Source: CAZYPU01 sp964649665 (GTDB lineage Bacteria > Omnitrophota > Gorgyraeia > JABMRN01 > RBG-13-46-9). From it: a DNA stretch of 21,966 nucleotides. The translations under genes and the position numbers were made by a program. The stretch is from NCBI GenBank assembly GCA_964649665.1, contig CAZYPU010000018.1, positions 1-21,966 of the forward strand, given 5' to 3'. Shown in pieces: positions 21,933 through 21,966 of this stretch. The notes under the pieces are model-generated. The model was given only the letters and a program-made list of their open reading frames with translations. It ran no database searches and was not told where the DNA came from. The stretch's first letter is position 1, and every line of letters starts with the position of its first letter.

Positions 21933-21966
21933 CACGTCATTGCGAGGAGGCACGCAGTGCCGACGA
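21933..21966. repeat. CGTCATTGCGA-type repeat, cut by window edge
   Basis: CGTCATTGCGA at 21935-21945 is followed by a GGCAC-GCA-GTGCC hairpin and GACGA at the edge. It matches the flank of the repeat at 10650 but carries a different hairpin core. It starts 9 bases upstream of the NuoC-like start codon. Confidence 0.65.

Overview
The window carries about thirty genes, and every supported one is on the minus strand, so transcription runs from high to low coordinates. A TolC-type efflux channel, an OprB-type porin and cleavable signal peptides indicate a Gram-negative bacterium. The Mrp-linked group 4 [NiFe] hydrogenase points to an anaerobic, fermentative or syntrophic life. The gene mix and the short palindromic repeats remind me of uncultured Omnitrophota (OP3)-type genomes, but that placement is a low-confidence inference.

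Region 1 (about 21.97 to 9.66 kb) is a hydrogenase and maturation block. In transcription order it encodes a NuoC-like subunit, the NuoD/HycE-like [NiFe] catalytic subunit, a full Mrp-type antiporter module in canonical order (MrpA as two genes, then B, C, D, E, F, G), a two-cluster ferredoxin subunit, a HycI-type protease, a HypA lacking its zinc loop, a HypF reduced to its C-terminal Kae1-like half, HypC, HypD and HypE. The NuoB-like small subunit, the NuoH-like anchor and HypB are not in the window; the first two could lie upstream of its right edge. Most genes overlap or abut. The complex would oxidise a low-potential donor such as ferredoxin, evolve H2 and couple this to ion movement; the Hyp proteins and the protease build the nickel-iron site.

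Region 2 (about 9.52 to 3.02 kb) begins at a good promoter and may be one long transcription unit: a small secreted protein, an unrecognised six-helix membrane protein, an OprB-family porin, ammonia-dependent NAD synthetase, a PurF-like phosphoribosyltransferase whose catalytic N-terminal Cys is Ser, a eukaryote-type hexokinase and a sulfotransferase-family protein.

Region 3 (below about 3.0 kb) holds an M28 metallopeptidase with its own promoter, a single-domain GDT1/TMEM165-type cation transporter, a FkbM methyltransferase, a repeat-filled gap and the start of a TolC-family gene that runs off the left edge.

Three kinds of short repeat lie between genes: paired GGGGACGTTTC elements (about 0.56-0.71 and 13.76-13.94 kb), a perfect 26-bp inverted repeat near 9.6 kb, and a CGTCATTGCGA repeat with a changeable hairpin core (10.65 and 21.93 kb). 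No rRNA, tRNA, CRISPR array, intact insertion sequence or prophage gene was seen.
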